This document shows positions 8,089 to 17,442 of a DNA stretch of 64,000 bases, one piece after another. The DNA is from Lysinibacillus contaminans (GTDB lineage: Bacteria > Bacillota > Bacilli > Bacillales_A > Planococcaceae), in contig NZ_LGRV01000003.1 in NCBI RefSeq assembly GCF_001278945.1, positions 2,046,001 to 2,110,000 of the forward strand, written 5' to 3'. How positions within the stretch are numbered: position 1 is the first letter of the stretch; the number at the start of each line of letters is the position of its first letter. A program made the position numbers and the translations under genes. The notes below the pieces were generated by a model that saw nothing but the letters and a program-made list of their open reading frames with translations, made no database searches and was not told the origin of the DNA.

Positions 8089-9531
8089 ATGTATGTGAAA
8101 GACTGGCTGAGAAAATGGTTATTGGCAGCAATCGTCTGTTTATTGCTGATGCTTGGATGTATCAGTTATTTATTCTTTAATAGTTTGGATAGCGACGCTG
8201 AATCCAAAACTCCCTACGCTATCAATCAAACTCGACTACAAGTAAACGACTTACAATTGTACATAGAGAAACACTATAAAAGTTTGGAACAGGACTTGCA
8301 TCTACAAAATTCTCTTCAGACAATGAGCAATGACCAAAAAATAGGTGTATTAGTTGTTCAATTAGACGGTAGAGTAATTTTTAATTCTACAAATGTAGAT
8401 AGTCCATCGTATATTCAGATTAAAAATGACCTTCATTATGATGTATCAGCTTCAAAAGTGGAACCGGAATTTTACAAAATCTCATTCCCTATTATAGACG
8501 AAAAAACACAGAATCAAATAGGTAACGCTATCTTTACTCTACATAAAGATATGATTTTACCAGAAAAGCCAGATACCTCGAATAACAATTTAATAATGTT
8601 GGTTATTAGTCTCCTGTCGATTATTCTAATAATCCTTTTCTGTATTATTGTAAATAAATCAAAAAAAGACGTGCTAATACCTATTAGCAATCTAAAAACG
8701 AGTACAGAAGAAATTTTAAAGGGCAACTATGGACAAAAAAATGACTTTGTGAAAAACGATGAAATTGGTGAATTATACGCAGTGTTTGAACAAATGCGCA
8801 TCGAAATTATGAATCTAGACAAGCAACGTCTTGAACAGGATCAAAATCAAAAGAAACTTGTTTCTAGCATTTCACATGATATTAAAACCCCTCTGACAAC
8901 AGTAAAGGCCTATTTAGATGCGATTGCTGAAGGGATTTGTCCTGATATGGAATCTCTAATGGCCTATATTAATGTGATGCAAACCAATACCGAAAAAATG
9001 TCGAGACTCCTCGATGATTTATTGATCCATTCGTTAAAAGAACTTGGCCATATTCCTGTCACCTTAAAAGAACAGTACAGTAAAAAAGTACTTACGAATA
9101 TCATCCATCCGATTAGTCATTACGTCCAAACGACCGGCATTCACTTCATAGCGCCGACAGAAATTCCGAATGTCCTAATCCAAGTTGATGAACATCGCTT
9201 AGAACAAGTTATTGCGAATCTCATTACAAATTCGCTTAAACATACATCTTATGGAGACTCCATAACAATCTCCATCACTGTTGAACAGCAAACACTAAAA
9301 ATTATTGTGTCGGATACAGGGAAAGGTATGCTTCCACAAGATATGCCTTTTATTTTTGAACGTTATTTTAGAGGTGCTCATCCTACAGATGAAACAATCA
9401 TTAAAAATGAAGGTGCTGGCCTCGGATTATCCATTTGCAAGCATATTATGGAGGCTCATAATGGTTCCATATCATTCAAAAGTAAACAAAATGAAGGAAC
9501 AACCTTTACGCTACTGCTCCCTATTTGTTAA
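8089..9531 (+). CDS. Sensor histidine kinase
   Basis: A membrane-bound sensor kinase of 480 residues. TM1 is at about 12-31, an extracytoplasmic sensor domain of about 130 residues follows, TM2 is at about 165-188, then a HAMP linker. The HisKA box SSISHDIKTPLTTVKAY carries the phospho-accepting His. The ATPase domain has the N box (NLITNSLKHT), G1 (DTGKGML), F box and G2 (GAGLGLSI). Unlike BceS-type kinases it has a real sensor domain, so it may detect its ligand directly. It is partnered with the response regulator upstream. Confidence 0.92.
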   Translation: MYVKDWLRKWLLAAIVCLLLMLGCISYLFFNSLDSDAESKTPYAINQTRLQVNDLQLYIEKHYKSLEQDLHLQNSLQTMSNDQKIGVLVVQLDGRVIFNSTNVDSPSYIQIKNDLHYDVSASKVEPEFYKISFPIIDEKTQNQIGNAIFTLHKDMILPEKPDTSNNNLIMLVISLLSIILIILFCIIVNKSKKDVLIPISNLKTSTEEILKGNYGQKNDFVKNDEIGELYAVFEQMRIEIMNLDKQRLEQDQNQKKLVSSISHDIKTPLTTVKAYLDAIAEGICPDMESLMAYINVMQTNTEKMSRLLDDLLIHSLKELGHIPVTLKEQYSKKVLTNIIHPISHYVQTTGIHFIAPTEIPNVLIQVDEHRLEQVIANLITNSLKHTSYGDSITISITVEQQTLKIIVSDTGKGMLPQDMPFIFERYFRGAHPTDETIIKNEGAGLGLSICKHIMEAHNGSISFKSKQNEGTTFTLLLPIC

Positions 9532-9559
9532 TACTTTATTAATATTTCGATAAGGACCT

Positions 9560-9579
9560 TGTAATATATATCCATTACA
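9560..9579 (+). promoter_or_regulatory. Candidate response-regulator operator
   Basis: TGTAAT, an 8-base gap and ATTACA form an inverted repeat in the 82-base space between the kinase gene and the MacB-like ATPase. That spacing leaves room for an internal promoter. Binding by the neighbouring OmpR-type regulator is an inference from position only. Confidence 0.3.
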
Positions 9580-9613
9580 CTTAAGTAAATACAGCATTTA
9601 GGGGTGATTTTGA

Positions 9614-10372
9614 TTGGAAAAAGAGGTTCTTATTCATGCTACAAATTTGTGTAAGACTTATACTACAGGTAGTGAACACTACCATGCCATAAAAAATATT
9701 GATGTAGAAATTTACAAAGGTGATTTCACTGTTATTATGGGGAATTCTGGATCTGGCAAATCCACACTTCTCTATCTACTTAGTGGACTGGATACAATAA
9801 CTGCTGGAGAGGTCTATTTTCATGGAGAAAGGTTGGATACATTTCCAGAAAAAGAGTTAGCTTTTTTTCGTTCAAAAAAGATAGGTTACATCTATCAAAG
9901 TAGTAATCTCGTGCCTGATTTGACCTTACTTGAAAATATCGCACTACCAGGATATATTGCAAAAACAGCTAAAAAACAAGTGCTAAAAAAAGTGGAGTCT
10001 CTTCTTCAAGCAATGTCGCTTGATGAACAGCGCAACCGACTCCCTTCCCAAACTTCTGGAGGTCAGCAACAAAGAGCTGCAATAGCAAGAGCATTAGTCA
10101 ATGACCCAGAAGTGATATTTGCCGATGAACCAACTGGTAGCTTAAATTATGACCAAGGCATTGCGGTATTAGATATTTTAACGAATTTAAACAGAAATGG
10201 TCAGTCCGTTGTCATGATTACACACGATATAAAAGCAGCTTGTCGTGCGAATCGTCTCATACTAATTCAAGATGGAAAAATAGATGGGATTATAAACTTT
10301 GAGCCATTCGAGAATCTGGACATGCAAGAGCGCGAGAATATAATATTTTCTTATGTTTCGAGGAAGGAGTAG
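9614..10372 (+). CDS. MacB/LolD-type ABC transporter ATP-binding protein
   Basis: A 252-residue ATPase of the MacB/LolD/BceA group. It has Walker A GNSGSGKST near residue 39, a typical Q-loop region (GYIYQSSNLVPDLTLLENIALP), signature TSGGQQQRAAIARAL, and Walker B VIFADEPTGSLN. The start is TTG after AGGGGTGATT. It is followed after three bases by an FtsX-type permease. Pairs of this kind power extraction or detoxification of peptide antibiotics, or signal flux to a kinase, by mechanotransmission rather than classical transport. Confidence 0.88.
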   Translation: MEKEVLIHATNLCKTYTTGSEHYHAIKNIDVEIYKGDFTVIMGNSGSGKSTLLYLLSGLDTITAGEVYFHGERLDTFPEKELAFFRSKKIGYIYQSSNLVPDLTLLENIALPGYIAKTAKKQVLKKVESLLQAMSLDEQRNRLPSQTSGGQQQRAAIARALVNDPEVIFADEPTGSLNYDQGIAVLDILTNLNRNGQSVVMITHDIKAACRANRLILIQDGKIDGIINFEPFENLDMQERENIIFSYVSRKE

Positions 10373-10375
10373 ACT

Positions 10376-12760
10376 ATGTACGCAATCACTACTCTATGTC
10401 TCGCACAGATAAGAAAAAGAAAAATTCAAAATGGACTTATTGCCATACTCATTTTGTTGTCCACTTTACTTTTAGCCACTTCAATTACTATTATCATCAA
10501 TACAGATAATATGTTTGAAAAAGCACATCGTGAATCAAATGGTGCCCATCAAATTTTGACAATGGGCGAAGAAATCCATAATCCGCACATCGTAAACAAC
10601 TGGTGGCAAAATCAAAAAGGTGTAACAGCTTCCGAACTAATACCATTTAGACAACTATCGGGGATAAAATTCAATGGCATTGAACCGCCAAATCTATACC
10701 CGCTTATGATGAATACACCGAAAACACCATCTCGAATTGATCAACTACTACTTGCAGAAGGAAAAGAACAGTCTTATCCAGACAAAGGAACCATTTGGAT
10801 TCCCACATCTATGGCTACTACTTCTGGTATTACCATTGGTGATTTCGTGGAATTCCAGACAGGTGAAAATAGTTTTAAACTAAGCGTTGCTGCAATTGTC
10901 GTAGATTTACCTTACGGCGGACCCTTTACAACAAATGCTCGAATTTGGATGAACGAACTGGATTACAATGCACACTTAGGCATGATGAAAGGGATAGATC
11001 AATATATGATGGCCCTTCGATATGAAGACTATCATCAACATACAGACTATTGGACGAACTTCGAACAATATTTAAAAAGCCCATATCTTGAATCCAAAAT
11101 GGAGTATGAGCAACTCTTCTCATTTTATTCAATCATCAATAAAATAATAAGCTTTATCATGGTGGTATTAGCCATAGCAATGCTATTTATTTCATTATTT
11201 ATCATTGGATTAAGCATTTCAGATGCGATTTTATCCAACTACAAAACCATTGGTGTTATCAAGTCCCTTGGTCTTTCATCTAAAGGGATAATTGCAACGT
11301 ATGTACTGCAATATAGCTTGTTATCGATTGTTGCCATTGTTCCAGGTCTTATAGTAAGTAATGTCCTCTCTCGCATCATCATTGAAAGCTCTTTGTCTTA
11401 TTTAAAAACAGGAGATCATTTAACGATTATTCAAGATGTTACGACTAATTTACTTATCGGATTGCTAATATTTTTTATTGTTAGCATTACCGCTTTTTTC
11501 TATTCGAACAAAGCTCGATATATCGAACCTGTTCAAGCCATCAAATACGGTATGTCTGAACTAGCCAACAGCAAAATGAATAGACGTCTCAATCAATCAA
11601 ATCGAATTCTACATTTTGTAGATTTACCAATTCATCTGCAACTCGGCATGAAAAATATAACAAAGAATATGAAAAGTTCAATTCTTATTATTATACTGAC
11701 TACAATCACTTCTGGCATTTTAGTATTTGGTGTTGTTTTTCTTAACAGCATTGCTTCTATTAAAGAAACTGCACCTTCATGGGGCTATGATTCATCTCAT
11801 ATCGCAGTAACTGTAGATAATGATGCTACGTTTTCAAAAGAGCGCTTTGAACAGCAATTGCTTTCTGATAGTAGAATTAAAAATTACGCTTGGCTAGATG
11901 TATTTACTGGAATCCTTCCAAACAAAGCACAGCAACCGTTGCATATAAATATAGATATTGTAGAAGGAAGCTTCGATGATGTAGGCTACGAAACTATTAT
12001 AGGTCGTAACCCTTCCCTTAAAAATGAAATTGCCATTGGTGTGAATGTTGCAAGCGCATTAAACAAAAACTTAGGCGATGTGATCGACGTCTATATAGAA
12101 GGAAAGCCACATAGTCTTCTCATTACTGGCATTTATCAAGCTATCGCGAATAAGTCTACCTCTGCGCGAATCACAGCTGAAGTTGTCAAGGTTCATCATT
12201 CCGACTACTCAGCATCTAAAATCAGTTTGATTAACTTACACGATGAGACGCAAGCAGACCAAGTAGTAACTGAGTTAAATGAAAAATTCAAGCACTCTAT
12301 CACCCCTGAAACGCAGCAAACATTATTAGACTCTGTGTTCAAAGTGGTTATTGCCGTATTTATCATCCCACTTTCTGTCATGGGCATTTTATTCTTAACC
12401 GTTACATGTATTATTATTTTTAGTGTTTCTCGTATTAATGTTCGAAAAGAAAGCAGTACCTATGGGATTTATAAATCTATTGGTATGACTTCAGCAAATA
12501 TTAGATGGTCCATTACTTCTGGAATATGTATACTTTCAACACTTGGCTCAATATTCGGCATTTTTGTTGGCATAAAATTAATTCCTTTTTCCCTAAAGAT
12601 CATCCTATTAGAATATGGATTAATTGAATTACCACTAGTCGTGAACTGGCCTATGAGTATAGCCATAGCTTGCTTAAGTATCGTCGTTTCTTGCATTGGC
12701 TGTTGGCTATCAACAAAAGTTATTGCAAAAACTTCCCCTCGTATTTTGATTGTTGAATAA
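10376..12760 (+). CDS. Large FtsX-type ABC permease
   Basis: A 794-residue membrane protein with two FtsX-like modules. The topology is one N-terminal helix (about 17-40), a large extracytoplasmic domain, a bundle of three helices around 255-375, one helix near 435, a second extracytoplasmic domain, and a final bundle of three helices from about 655. It is the partner of the ATPase just upstream (AAGGAG ribosome binding site, three-base gap). The length and two-module build match MacB-like permeases of Gram-positive bacteria, though not the 10-helix BceB layout. Its role is likely resistance to, or release of, an envelope-active compound. Confidence 0.82.
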   Translation: MYAITTLCLAQIRKRKIQNGLIAILILLSTLLLATSITIIINTDNMFEKAHRESNGAHQILTMGEEIHNPHIVNNWWQNQKGVTASELIPFRQLSGIKFNGIEPPNLYPLMMNTPKTPSRIDQLLLAEGKEQSYPDKGTIWIPTSMATTSGITIGDFVEFQTGENSFKLSVAAIVVDLPYGGPFTTNARIWMNELDYNAHLGMMKGIDQYMMALRYEDYHQHTDYWTNFEQYLKSPYLESKMEYEQLFSFYSIINKIISFIMVVLAIAMLFISLFIIGLSISDAILSNYKTIGVIKSLGLSSKGIIATYVLQYSLLSIVAIVPGLIVSNVLSRIIIESSLSYLKTGDHLTIIQDVTTNLLIGLLIFFIVSITAFFYSNKARYIEPVQAIKYGMSELANSKMNRRLNQSNRILHFVDLPIHLQLGMKNITKNMKSSILIIILTTITSGILVFGVVFLNSIASIKETAPSWGYDSSHIAVTVDNDATFSKERFEQQLLSDSRIKNYAWLDVFTGILPNKAQQPLHINIDIVEGSFDDVGYETIIGRNPSLKNEIAIGVNVASALNKNLGDVIDVYIEGKPHSLLITGIYQAIANKSTSARITAEVVKVHHSDYSASKISLINLHDETQADQVVTELNEKFKHSITPETQQTLLDSVFKVVIAVFIIPLSVMGILFLTVTCIIIFSVSRINVRKESSTYGIYKSIGMTSANIRWSITSGICILSTLGSIFGIFVGIKLIPFSLKIILLEYGLIELPLVVNWPMSIAIACLSIVVSCIGCWLSTKVIAKTSPRILIVE

Positions 12761-12810
12761 TACAAAATGAATGATGACCCCTATCCATCAGGTTAGCCCT
12801 AGAAACAAGT

Positions 12811-12858
12811 AAAACGCTATTCTTTCAGTGACACACATTGAAGGATAGCGTTTTATTA
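12811..12858 (+). terminator. Terminator closing the two-component/ABC block
   Basis: AAAACGCTATTCTTT (12811-12825) pairs with AAGGATAGCGTTTT ending at 12854, a stem of about 15 bp with GU pairs, then an AT-rich tail. Confidence 0.85.
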
Positions 12859-13081
12859 TACATTCTCTCGTTCAGAACAATTACAGTTGTTAATTGCCGC
12901 GCTACAGCAAGCCATATAGATTCAAATACCTTATTATATTTCAATCATGAATGATTGATTAACGTCTCATAGAGAAACCACGGAGAGAAAAAGATGGCAA
13001 GTACTCTATTCATTTATTACTATTTCTCGATTAAAAATGTGTATATATCATTTCGTATAGTATTGAAAAACAATCATCTAC
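12859..13081. other. Intergenic region with no recognised gene
   Basis: The space between the terminator and the leftward lpd gene holds an imperfect AATCAT/ATGATT palindrome near 12946-12960. A 36-codon rightward frame from 12994 runs antisense into lpd and is not supported. Nothing else is visible. Confidence 0.4.
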
Positions 13082-14476
13082 TCACACCCCTACAACATGG
13101 ATAGCTCTCCCTAACACGGCTTCTGCTGCATCCATAACAATTTCCCCCAATGTTGGGTGAGCGTGAATTGTTAACGCGATATCTTCTGCTGTCATCCCCG
13201 CTTCGATTGCAAGGGCCAATTCAGTAATCAGATTGGATGCGCCAACGCCAACAATCCCTGCTCCTAGTAATAAGCCGTCCTCTTTGCGTGTAATGAGCTT
13301 CACAAAGCCTTCTGATTCATTTAAAGCTAATGCTCGACCGTTCACTGCGAATGGAAACTTCGCTACTTTTACTTCAAGTCCTCCCGCTATTGCTTGCTCT
13401 TCAGAAAGACCAACTGTTGCTAATTCTGGATCCGTGAAGCATACTGCTGGAATCACTAGATAGTCTACTATGGATTCTTTGCCCGTAATGGCCTCTGCCG
13501 CTACTTTCCCTTCGTAAGATGCCTTATGTGCAAGTTGTGGACCAGCGACGATATCACCAATTGCATAAATATTTGGGATGTTCGTACGGCTTTGCTTATC
13601 TACATTAATTAATCCGCGTTCAGAGAATGCAATGCCGATTTCCTCAAGTCCCATTTCATCTGTATTTGGACGGCGACCAACAGTGACAAATACATAGTCA
13701 GCTTCAATCTTTTTCTCCTCTCCGTCTACTTCATAAGTAACACGAACGCCTGACTCGTTTTCTTCAACACCTTTAGCAAAAGCATTTATTGCAATGTCTA
13801 CACCCTTTTTCTTCAGACCTTTTTTCACGATTTGAGTCATTTGTTTCTCAAAACCAGCTAAAATGTCTTTTCCGCCCTCGATGATGGTTACTTCAGAACC
13901 CAAGTTAGCATAAGCACTCCCTAACTCAGTACCGATGTATCCTCCGCCAATAACAACCAATTTTTTTGGCAGCTCATTTAAGTTAAGTGCACCCGTTGAA
14001 TTTAGTACTCGCTTAGTGAATTTAAATCTTGGGATTTCAACTGGACGAGAACCTGTGGCAAGAATTACATTTTTGAATGTATAGTGTTGAGTTTGATCTC
14101 CATTTTGAACACGCACTGTGTTCGCATCAACGAAGTATGCTGCCCCCTTTATAATTTCTACATCGTTCGCCTTTAACAAACCTTCTACACCATTCGTTAG
14201 CTTCTTCACAATACCATCTTTAAACGACTGTACTTTCGAAAAATTTAGTGTCACATTGGCAGTGGTAACACCCATCGGTTCCGCATGCTTTACCTCCATA
14301 AAACGATGACCGACTGAGATTAATGCTTTTGATGGAATACAACCAACATTTGAACAAACCCCTCCTATATACTCTCGCTCCACGATCGTCACATTTTGAC
14401 CAAGTTGTGCCGCGCGAATTGCCGCAATATAACCTCCTGGACCTGCTCCAATTACAAGTGTTTCAAGTTGTTTCAT
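13082..14476 (-). CDS. lpdA: Dihydrolipoyl dehydrogenase
   Basis: A 464-residue flavoprotein that reoxidises dihydrolipoamide with NAD+ in 2-oxoacid dehydrogenase complexes. The FAD motif GAGPGG is at 11-16, and the redox disulfide is in [13 protein letters not shown] (Cys41 and Cys46). The NAD motif [10 protein letters not shown] is near 175, and the C-terminal HAHPTLGE provides the catalytic His-Glu. All catalytic residues are present. It overlaps the 3' end of the hydrolase gene upstream by 14 bases, and no E1 or E2 genes are nearby. It is therefore an orphan copy in a TetR-controlled operon and may serve another lipoyl system or a detoxification role. Confidence 0.93.
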   Translation of the reverse strand: MKQLETLVIGAGPGGYIAAIRAAQLGQNVTIVEREYIGGVCSNVGCIPSKALISVGHRFMEVKHAEPMGVTTANVTLNFSKVQSFKDGIVKKLTNGVEGLLKANDVEIIKGAAYFVDANTVRVQNGDQTQHYTFKNVILATGSRPVEIPRFKFTKRVLNSTGALNLNELPKKLVVIGGGYIGTELGSAYANLGSEVTIIEGGKDILAGFEKQMTQIVKKGLKKKGVDIAINAFAKGVEENESGVRVTYEVDGEEKKIEADYVFVTVGRRPNTDEMGLEEIGIAFSERGLINVDKQSRTNIPNIYAIGDIVAGPQLAHKASYEGKVAAEAITGKESIVDYLVIPAVCFTDPELATVGLSEEQAIAGGLEVKVAKFPFAVNGRALALNESEGFVKLITRKEDGLLLGAGIVGVGASNLITELALAIEAGMTAEDIALTIHAHPTLGEIVMDAAEAVLGRAIHVVGV

Positions 14477-15335
14477 AGCCCTTCTCCCCCTTCGTACTTT
14501 CTATAAATTGAAAAACATAACGCCAAAAATGCTCGTCTTGCACGCAGTTATGATGACCTTTTGTATTTACTTTGATGACTTCTTTAAAATTGCTAGTGTG
14601 CATCAACACATCAACACATGAAACCGGCACTTTTTGATCGAAGCAGGAGTGAATACTAAATGCTGGGGCTAGTTGCTGATTAAAAACCCTATCTAAACGC
14701 CATTCGCCTCTAGTTTTGAAAAATACGCCTCCCCTCACTAAAAACCAACTAACAATGAGCCATCCAAAAGGTCTATATGGAAGTGTTACTTTGCCAGCCA
14801 TCGAATTACTAATACTTTCTAATGAGGTCGGCATGGAATCTGTAATCAACCCATTTAGCCTTAGGTCCGTTGCATTCACAATACTAGCAGCTAGCCCTCC
14901 CATCGAATGACCTAAAACATAAATTGCATGACTATTAATATTTGATCGTGCCTCCACAAAATCAATTGCCGCTTGAATGCTTATCACAAAAGTTTCAATA
15001 CTCACCTGCTTTTGTACTGAATCACTCTCTCCATGACCCAAAACGTCTATTAACAGAACGTCATACCCTTTCACTACCAGAGAATCTGCATACCTTAACA
15101 TAGTAGATCGATTCGACCCCCACCCATGTACCAATATAAAGCAGCCATCAGCCTTCTCACTTTTCATTAACCAACCTCGAATCATTCCCTTTGTACACTG
15201 TATTTCAATATTTTCATATAGCAATGAAGGCAATTTTTTAGTTGCTCTCTTTTTCGGAGTGAAAATGGAGTACACCATATAGTGCCTAACAAATAAAACA
15301 CCCATAATCAAAACAATTATTAAGAAATATTTCAT
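14463..15335 (-). CDS. Membrane-anchored alpha/beta hydrolase
   Basis: A 290-residue serine hydrolase with an N-terminal membrane helix (about 3-20). The oxyanion-hole motif HGWGSNR, the nucleophile elbow GHSMGG and a C-terminal KGHHNC histidine make a full catalytic triad plausible. The fold and lipase_4-like layout resemble BAAT/YqkD-type carboxylesterases. The ATG at 15335 has AGGAGGGG upstream. Directly before that lies a 22-bp palindrome shared with the neighbouring TetR gene, so this gene and lpdA behind it are probably one repressed operon. The substrate is unknown. Confidence 0.8.
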   Translation of the reverse strand: MKYFLIIVLIMGVLFVRHYMVYSIFTPKKRATKKLPSLLYENIEIQCTKGMIRGWLMKSEKADGCFILVHGWGSNRSTMLRYADSLVVKGYDVLLIDVLGHGESDSVQKQVSIETFVISIQAAIDFVEARSNINSHAIYVLGHSMGGLAASIVNATDLRLNGLITDSMPTSLESISNSMAGKVTLPYRPFGWLIVSWFLVRGGVFFKTRGEWRLDRVFNQQLAPAFSIHSCFDQKVPVSCVDVLMHTSNFKEVIKVNTKGHHNCVQDEHFWRYVFQFIESTKGEKGYETT

Positions 15336-15349
15336 TCTACCCCTCCTAA

Positions 15350-15371
15350 AAAGATACCCATTGGTCTCTTT
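15350..15371 (-). promoter_or_regulatory. TetR operator before the hydrolase-lpdA operon
   Basis: AAAGATACC, four bases and GGTCTCTTT form a 22-bp palindrome AAAGANACC-N4-GGTNTCTTT. It lies immediately upstream of the hydrolase ribosome binding site and downstream of the TetR gene's stop codon. The same pattern recurs at 16005-16026. Confidence 0.7.
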
Positions 15372-15392
15372 TTGTTGTAAAAAAAGACGGCT

Positions 15393-15992
15393 CTATTGCC
15401 GCTCATTCATCATTGAAATATAATGTATCAACTGATTTTTAATGATGTTATTTACTTGCCCATCTGGCTTCAGTTTACCTAACACAAGTCCGCCTTCAAG
15501 CGTCGAGACGATGTATACCGCCGTATCATATGGCTGAACCGATTGTTTTAACTCTTGCTGCCCAATACCTTCTTCAATTATTTCTTCTACCCAATGAATC
15601 AACAACCCCATTGCTTCGTCGATCATTGGAAGCAATGTACTTCCCTCTAAATCATCCATTTCAACTGCTGCATTAAAAATCGGACATCCTCCAACCATTG
15701 GCTTCCCTTCACTCAATTGTAAAAAGGTCTCTACAAAAGCGATTAATTTCTCTTCTGCTTTTTCGTGCTGTGATACACTCGCCATAAGATAATGACGCAT
15801 CGTTTCTGCAGAAAATTGAAAAGCCTCATGCATCAGCTGCTCTTTATCCTTGAAGTGCCTGTAAATCCCTCCCTTTTGAATCTTTGTTTCTTGAATAATG
15901 TCATTCATTGTTGTCGTGATATAACCTTTTTGATTAAAAATCGCGGCAGATTTCTGAATAATATTCCGCCTAGTTTCCTCGCCTTTTTTCAT
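15393..15992 (-). CDS. TetR family regulator (YxaF/LmrA-like)
   Basis: A 199-residue repressor. The helix-turn-helix spans about 5-50 (TRRNIIQKSAAIFNQKGY, then TTMNDIIQETKIQKGGIYRHFKDKEQLM), with the KGGIYxHFxxK hallmark of the LmrA/YxaF/QacR-like subgroup. The C-terminal ligand domain contains the MVGGCPIFNAAVEMDD segment typical of that subgroup. A TTG at 16004 is in frame, but GGGGG five bases before the ATG at 15992 fixes the start. Identical palindrome arms lie before this gene and before the hydrolase gene, so it very likely controls itself and the hydrolase-lpdA operon. Confidence 0.88.
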   Translation of the reverse strand: MKKGEETRRNIIQKSAAIFNQKGYITTTMNDIIQETKIQKGGIYRHFKDKEQLMHEAFQFSAETMRHYLMASVSQHEKAEEKLIAFVETFLQLSEGKPMVGGCPIFNAAVEMDDLEGSTLLPMIDEAMGLLIHWVEEIIEEGIGQQELKQSVQPYDTAVYIVSTLEGGLVLGKLKPDGQVNNIIKNQLIHYISMMNERQ

Positions 15993-16004
15993 GTCTACCC
16001 CCAA

Positions 16005-16026
16005 AAAGATACCGATTGGTTTCTTT
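16005..16026 (-). promoter_or_regulatory. TetR autoregulatory operator
   Basis: AAAGATACC, GATT and GGTTTCTTT form a 22-bp palindrome whose arms follow the same AAAGANACC/GGTNTCTTT pattern as the site at 15350-15371. It sits just before the TetR ribosome binding site. Confidence 0.7.
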
Positions 16027-16329
16027 TATTGTAACACATACTTTTTGAATTGAAAGAAAATTTATACAATTATTTAGCTGTGTCTTCGCTTTTCAGCAAA
16101 CTACTCGTCCGAAAAACGAAAACAATTCAGCTGTGAAGAAGAAACTACAAAATAAATAAAGAGAACGTCTTCTCATCGATTTTTTATACGTTCGGCTTAG
16201 TTTTTTCAATATTTATAGCTGTTTTTCAGCGTTCGCTTCGTTTTTTTCAGCACTCATAGCAAGGTTTCAGCGTTCGCTTCGTTTTTTTTTCAGCACTCGC
16301 ATTATTCGCTACCCCCCTCTTCATTGAAT
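16027..16329. repeat. Intergenic region with a duplicated 32-34 bp T-rich element
   Basis: Between the TetR gene and the anti-sigma gene, two near-identical copies lie at 16224-16255 and 16265-16298. Each begins TTTCAGCGTTCGCTTCG, continues with a T run, and ends CAGCACTC. The T runs differ by two bases, as expected of slippage. No gene or clear terminator hairpin is visible. Confidence 0.6.
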
Positions 16330-17442
16330 TCACTTCTCTAACTCAATTACAATCGGCTCAAGCGTCATTTCCTTATAATCAGCAACTTCTGTTGTAGCAT
16401 TACTTATTACAGATTCACCAAGTGCATTGACGCTTTCAGTTTTCTCACTCGGATTCGCTGAAGCCTTCAACATGCGGAGCTGAGGAACAATCGTTAACGT
16501 TGTTGCCCGTTCATCTAATTTCTCAAACGTTTTCCCCGTATTCATCACACCTGGGTCGTCTGGTTCTCCATATCCCCCTAGGCTCTCCCCTTCATAGACA
16601 TTCCCTACATCATCCTTCATTGAATACTGAAGACTTATAGAATCCCATTCTTCTGAAACTTGTTGTTCTATTTGCTCCTTTACGTAAACAATCACCGACA
16701 TTGGTGTTTTCGTGATTTGCTTAACTGTCACCTTGACACCATCTTGCTCTATGGATTGATTGACTACTTGAGTATGTTGTTCTGTCGCATCAATGGAAAA
16801 AGCAAAACGCCAGTTACCATTAATAACTTTATTTGTTTCTTCGATAAATATTTTATCTACTTTCCATATGAAATTAACCATATCCTTTGAAGCTTGACCA
16901 AAACTTCCTGCCGTCAATATTCCCACATAATTGAAATCATCCACTTTTTTTATTTGTAAACCAAACGTCCCCCCATCAACATCTTTAAAAGAAGCCGTAT
17001 GACGAAATATCGGTTGATCTCCTAAAGTTTTTTTGCTTTTAATGGCCATTGTGACAGTCATCGTTTCACCATCATAAATGGCATCATTCATAGTAATTTC
17101 AATCCCTTTACTCTCATCAGATAATCCAATCGCTGTCGAAAATTCTTTATAATTTTCATAAAAAGCAGCCCGGTCCCCGTCTATAAACTTGAAAATATCT
17201 CTAACAATTGGAATACTTCCAGCCTGTGCTGGGAAGGTAAAGCCTAATATAGTGCCTGATAATCCTATAAGAAGAGAGGCTACAGCAAATTGACCCCACC
17301 AGTTACCTCGTTTTTTCTTTTTCGTTATTCTTTGCTTTAATTGTTTTTTCATTTGTGCTTTTTCAATATCACTAACTTCAAGTTCCACAAATTCATTTTC
17401 ATCCAATTGCACATCATTTAATAATTTATAAATGTCTTTCAT
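16330..17442 (-). CDS. DUF4179 anti-sigma factor
   Basis: A 370-residue membrane protein. The cytoplasmic N-terminus of about 45 residues (acidic, then KKQLKQRITKKKKR) precedes one membrane helix at about 50-72. A DUF4179-type extracytoplasmic domain then begins around residue 75 with AGSIPIVRDIFKFI. Proteins of this build sit next to ECF sigma factors and hold them inactive at the membrane. Its start overlaps the sigma gene's stop by four bases, which supports that pairing. The inducing signal is unknown. Confidence 0.8.
   Translation of the reverse strand: MKDIYKLLNDVQLDENEFVELEVSDIEKAQMKKQLKQRITKKKKRGNWWGQFAVASLLIGLSGTILGFTFPAQAGSIPIVRDIFKFIDGDRAAFYENYKEFSTAIGLSDESKGIEITMNDAIYDGETMTVTMAIKSKKTLGDQPIFRHTASFKDVDGGTFGLQIKKVDDFNYVGILTAGSFGQASKDMVNFIWKVDKIFIEETNKVINGNWRFAFSIDATEQHTQVVNQSIEQDGVKVTVKQITKTPMSVIVYVKEQIEQQVSEEWDSISLQYSMKDDVGNVYEGESLGGYGEPDDPGVMNTGKTFEKLDERATTLTIVPQLRMLKASANPSEKTESVNALGESVISNATTEVADYKEMTLEPIVIELEK

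Noticed and set aside
12946-12960. AATCAT/ATGATT palindrome in the gap before lpdA as an operator
   Set aside because: It lies downstream of lpdA's stop codon and the arms are short; chance is likely in AT-rich DNA.
12994-13104. 36-codon rightward frame with GGAGAG upstream
   Set aside because: It runs antisense into the end of lpdA and its composition is not convincing.
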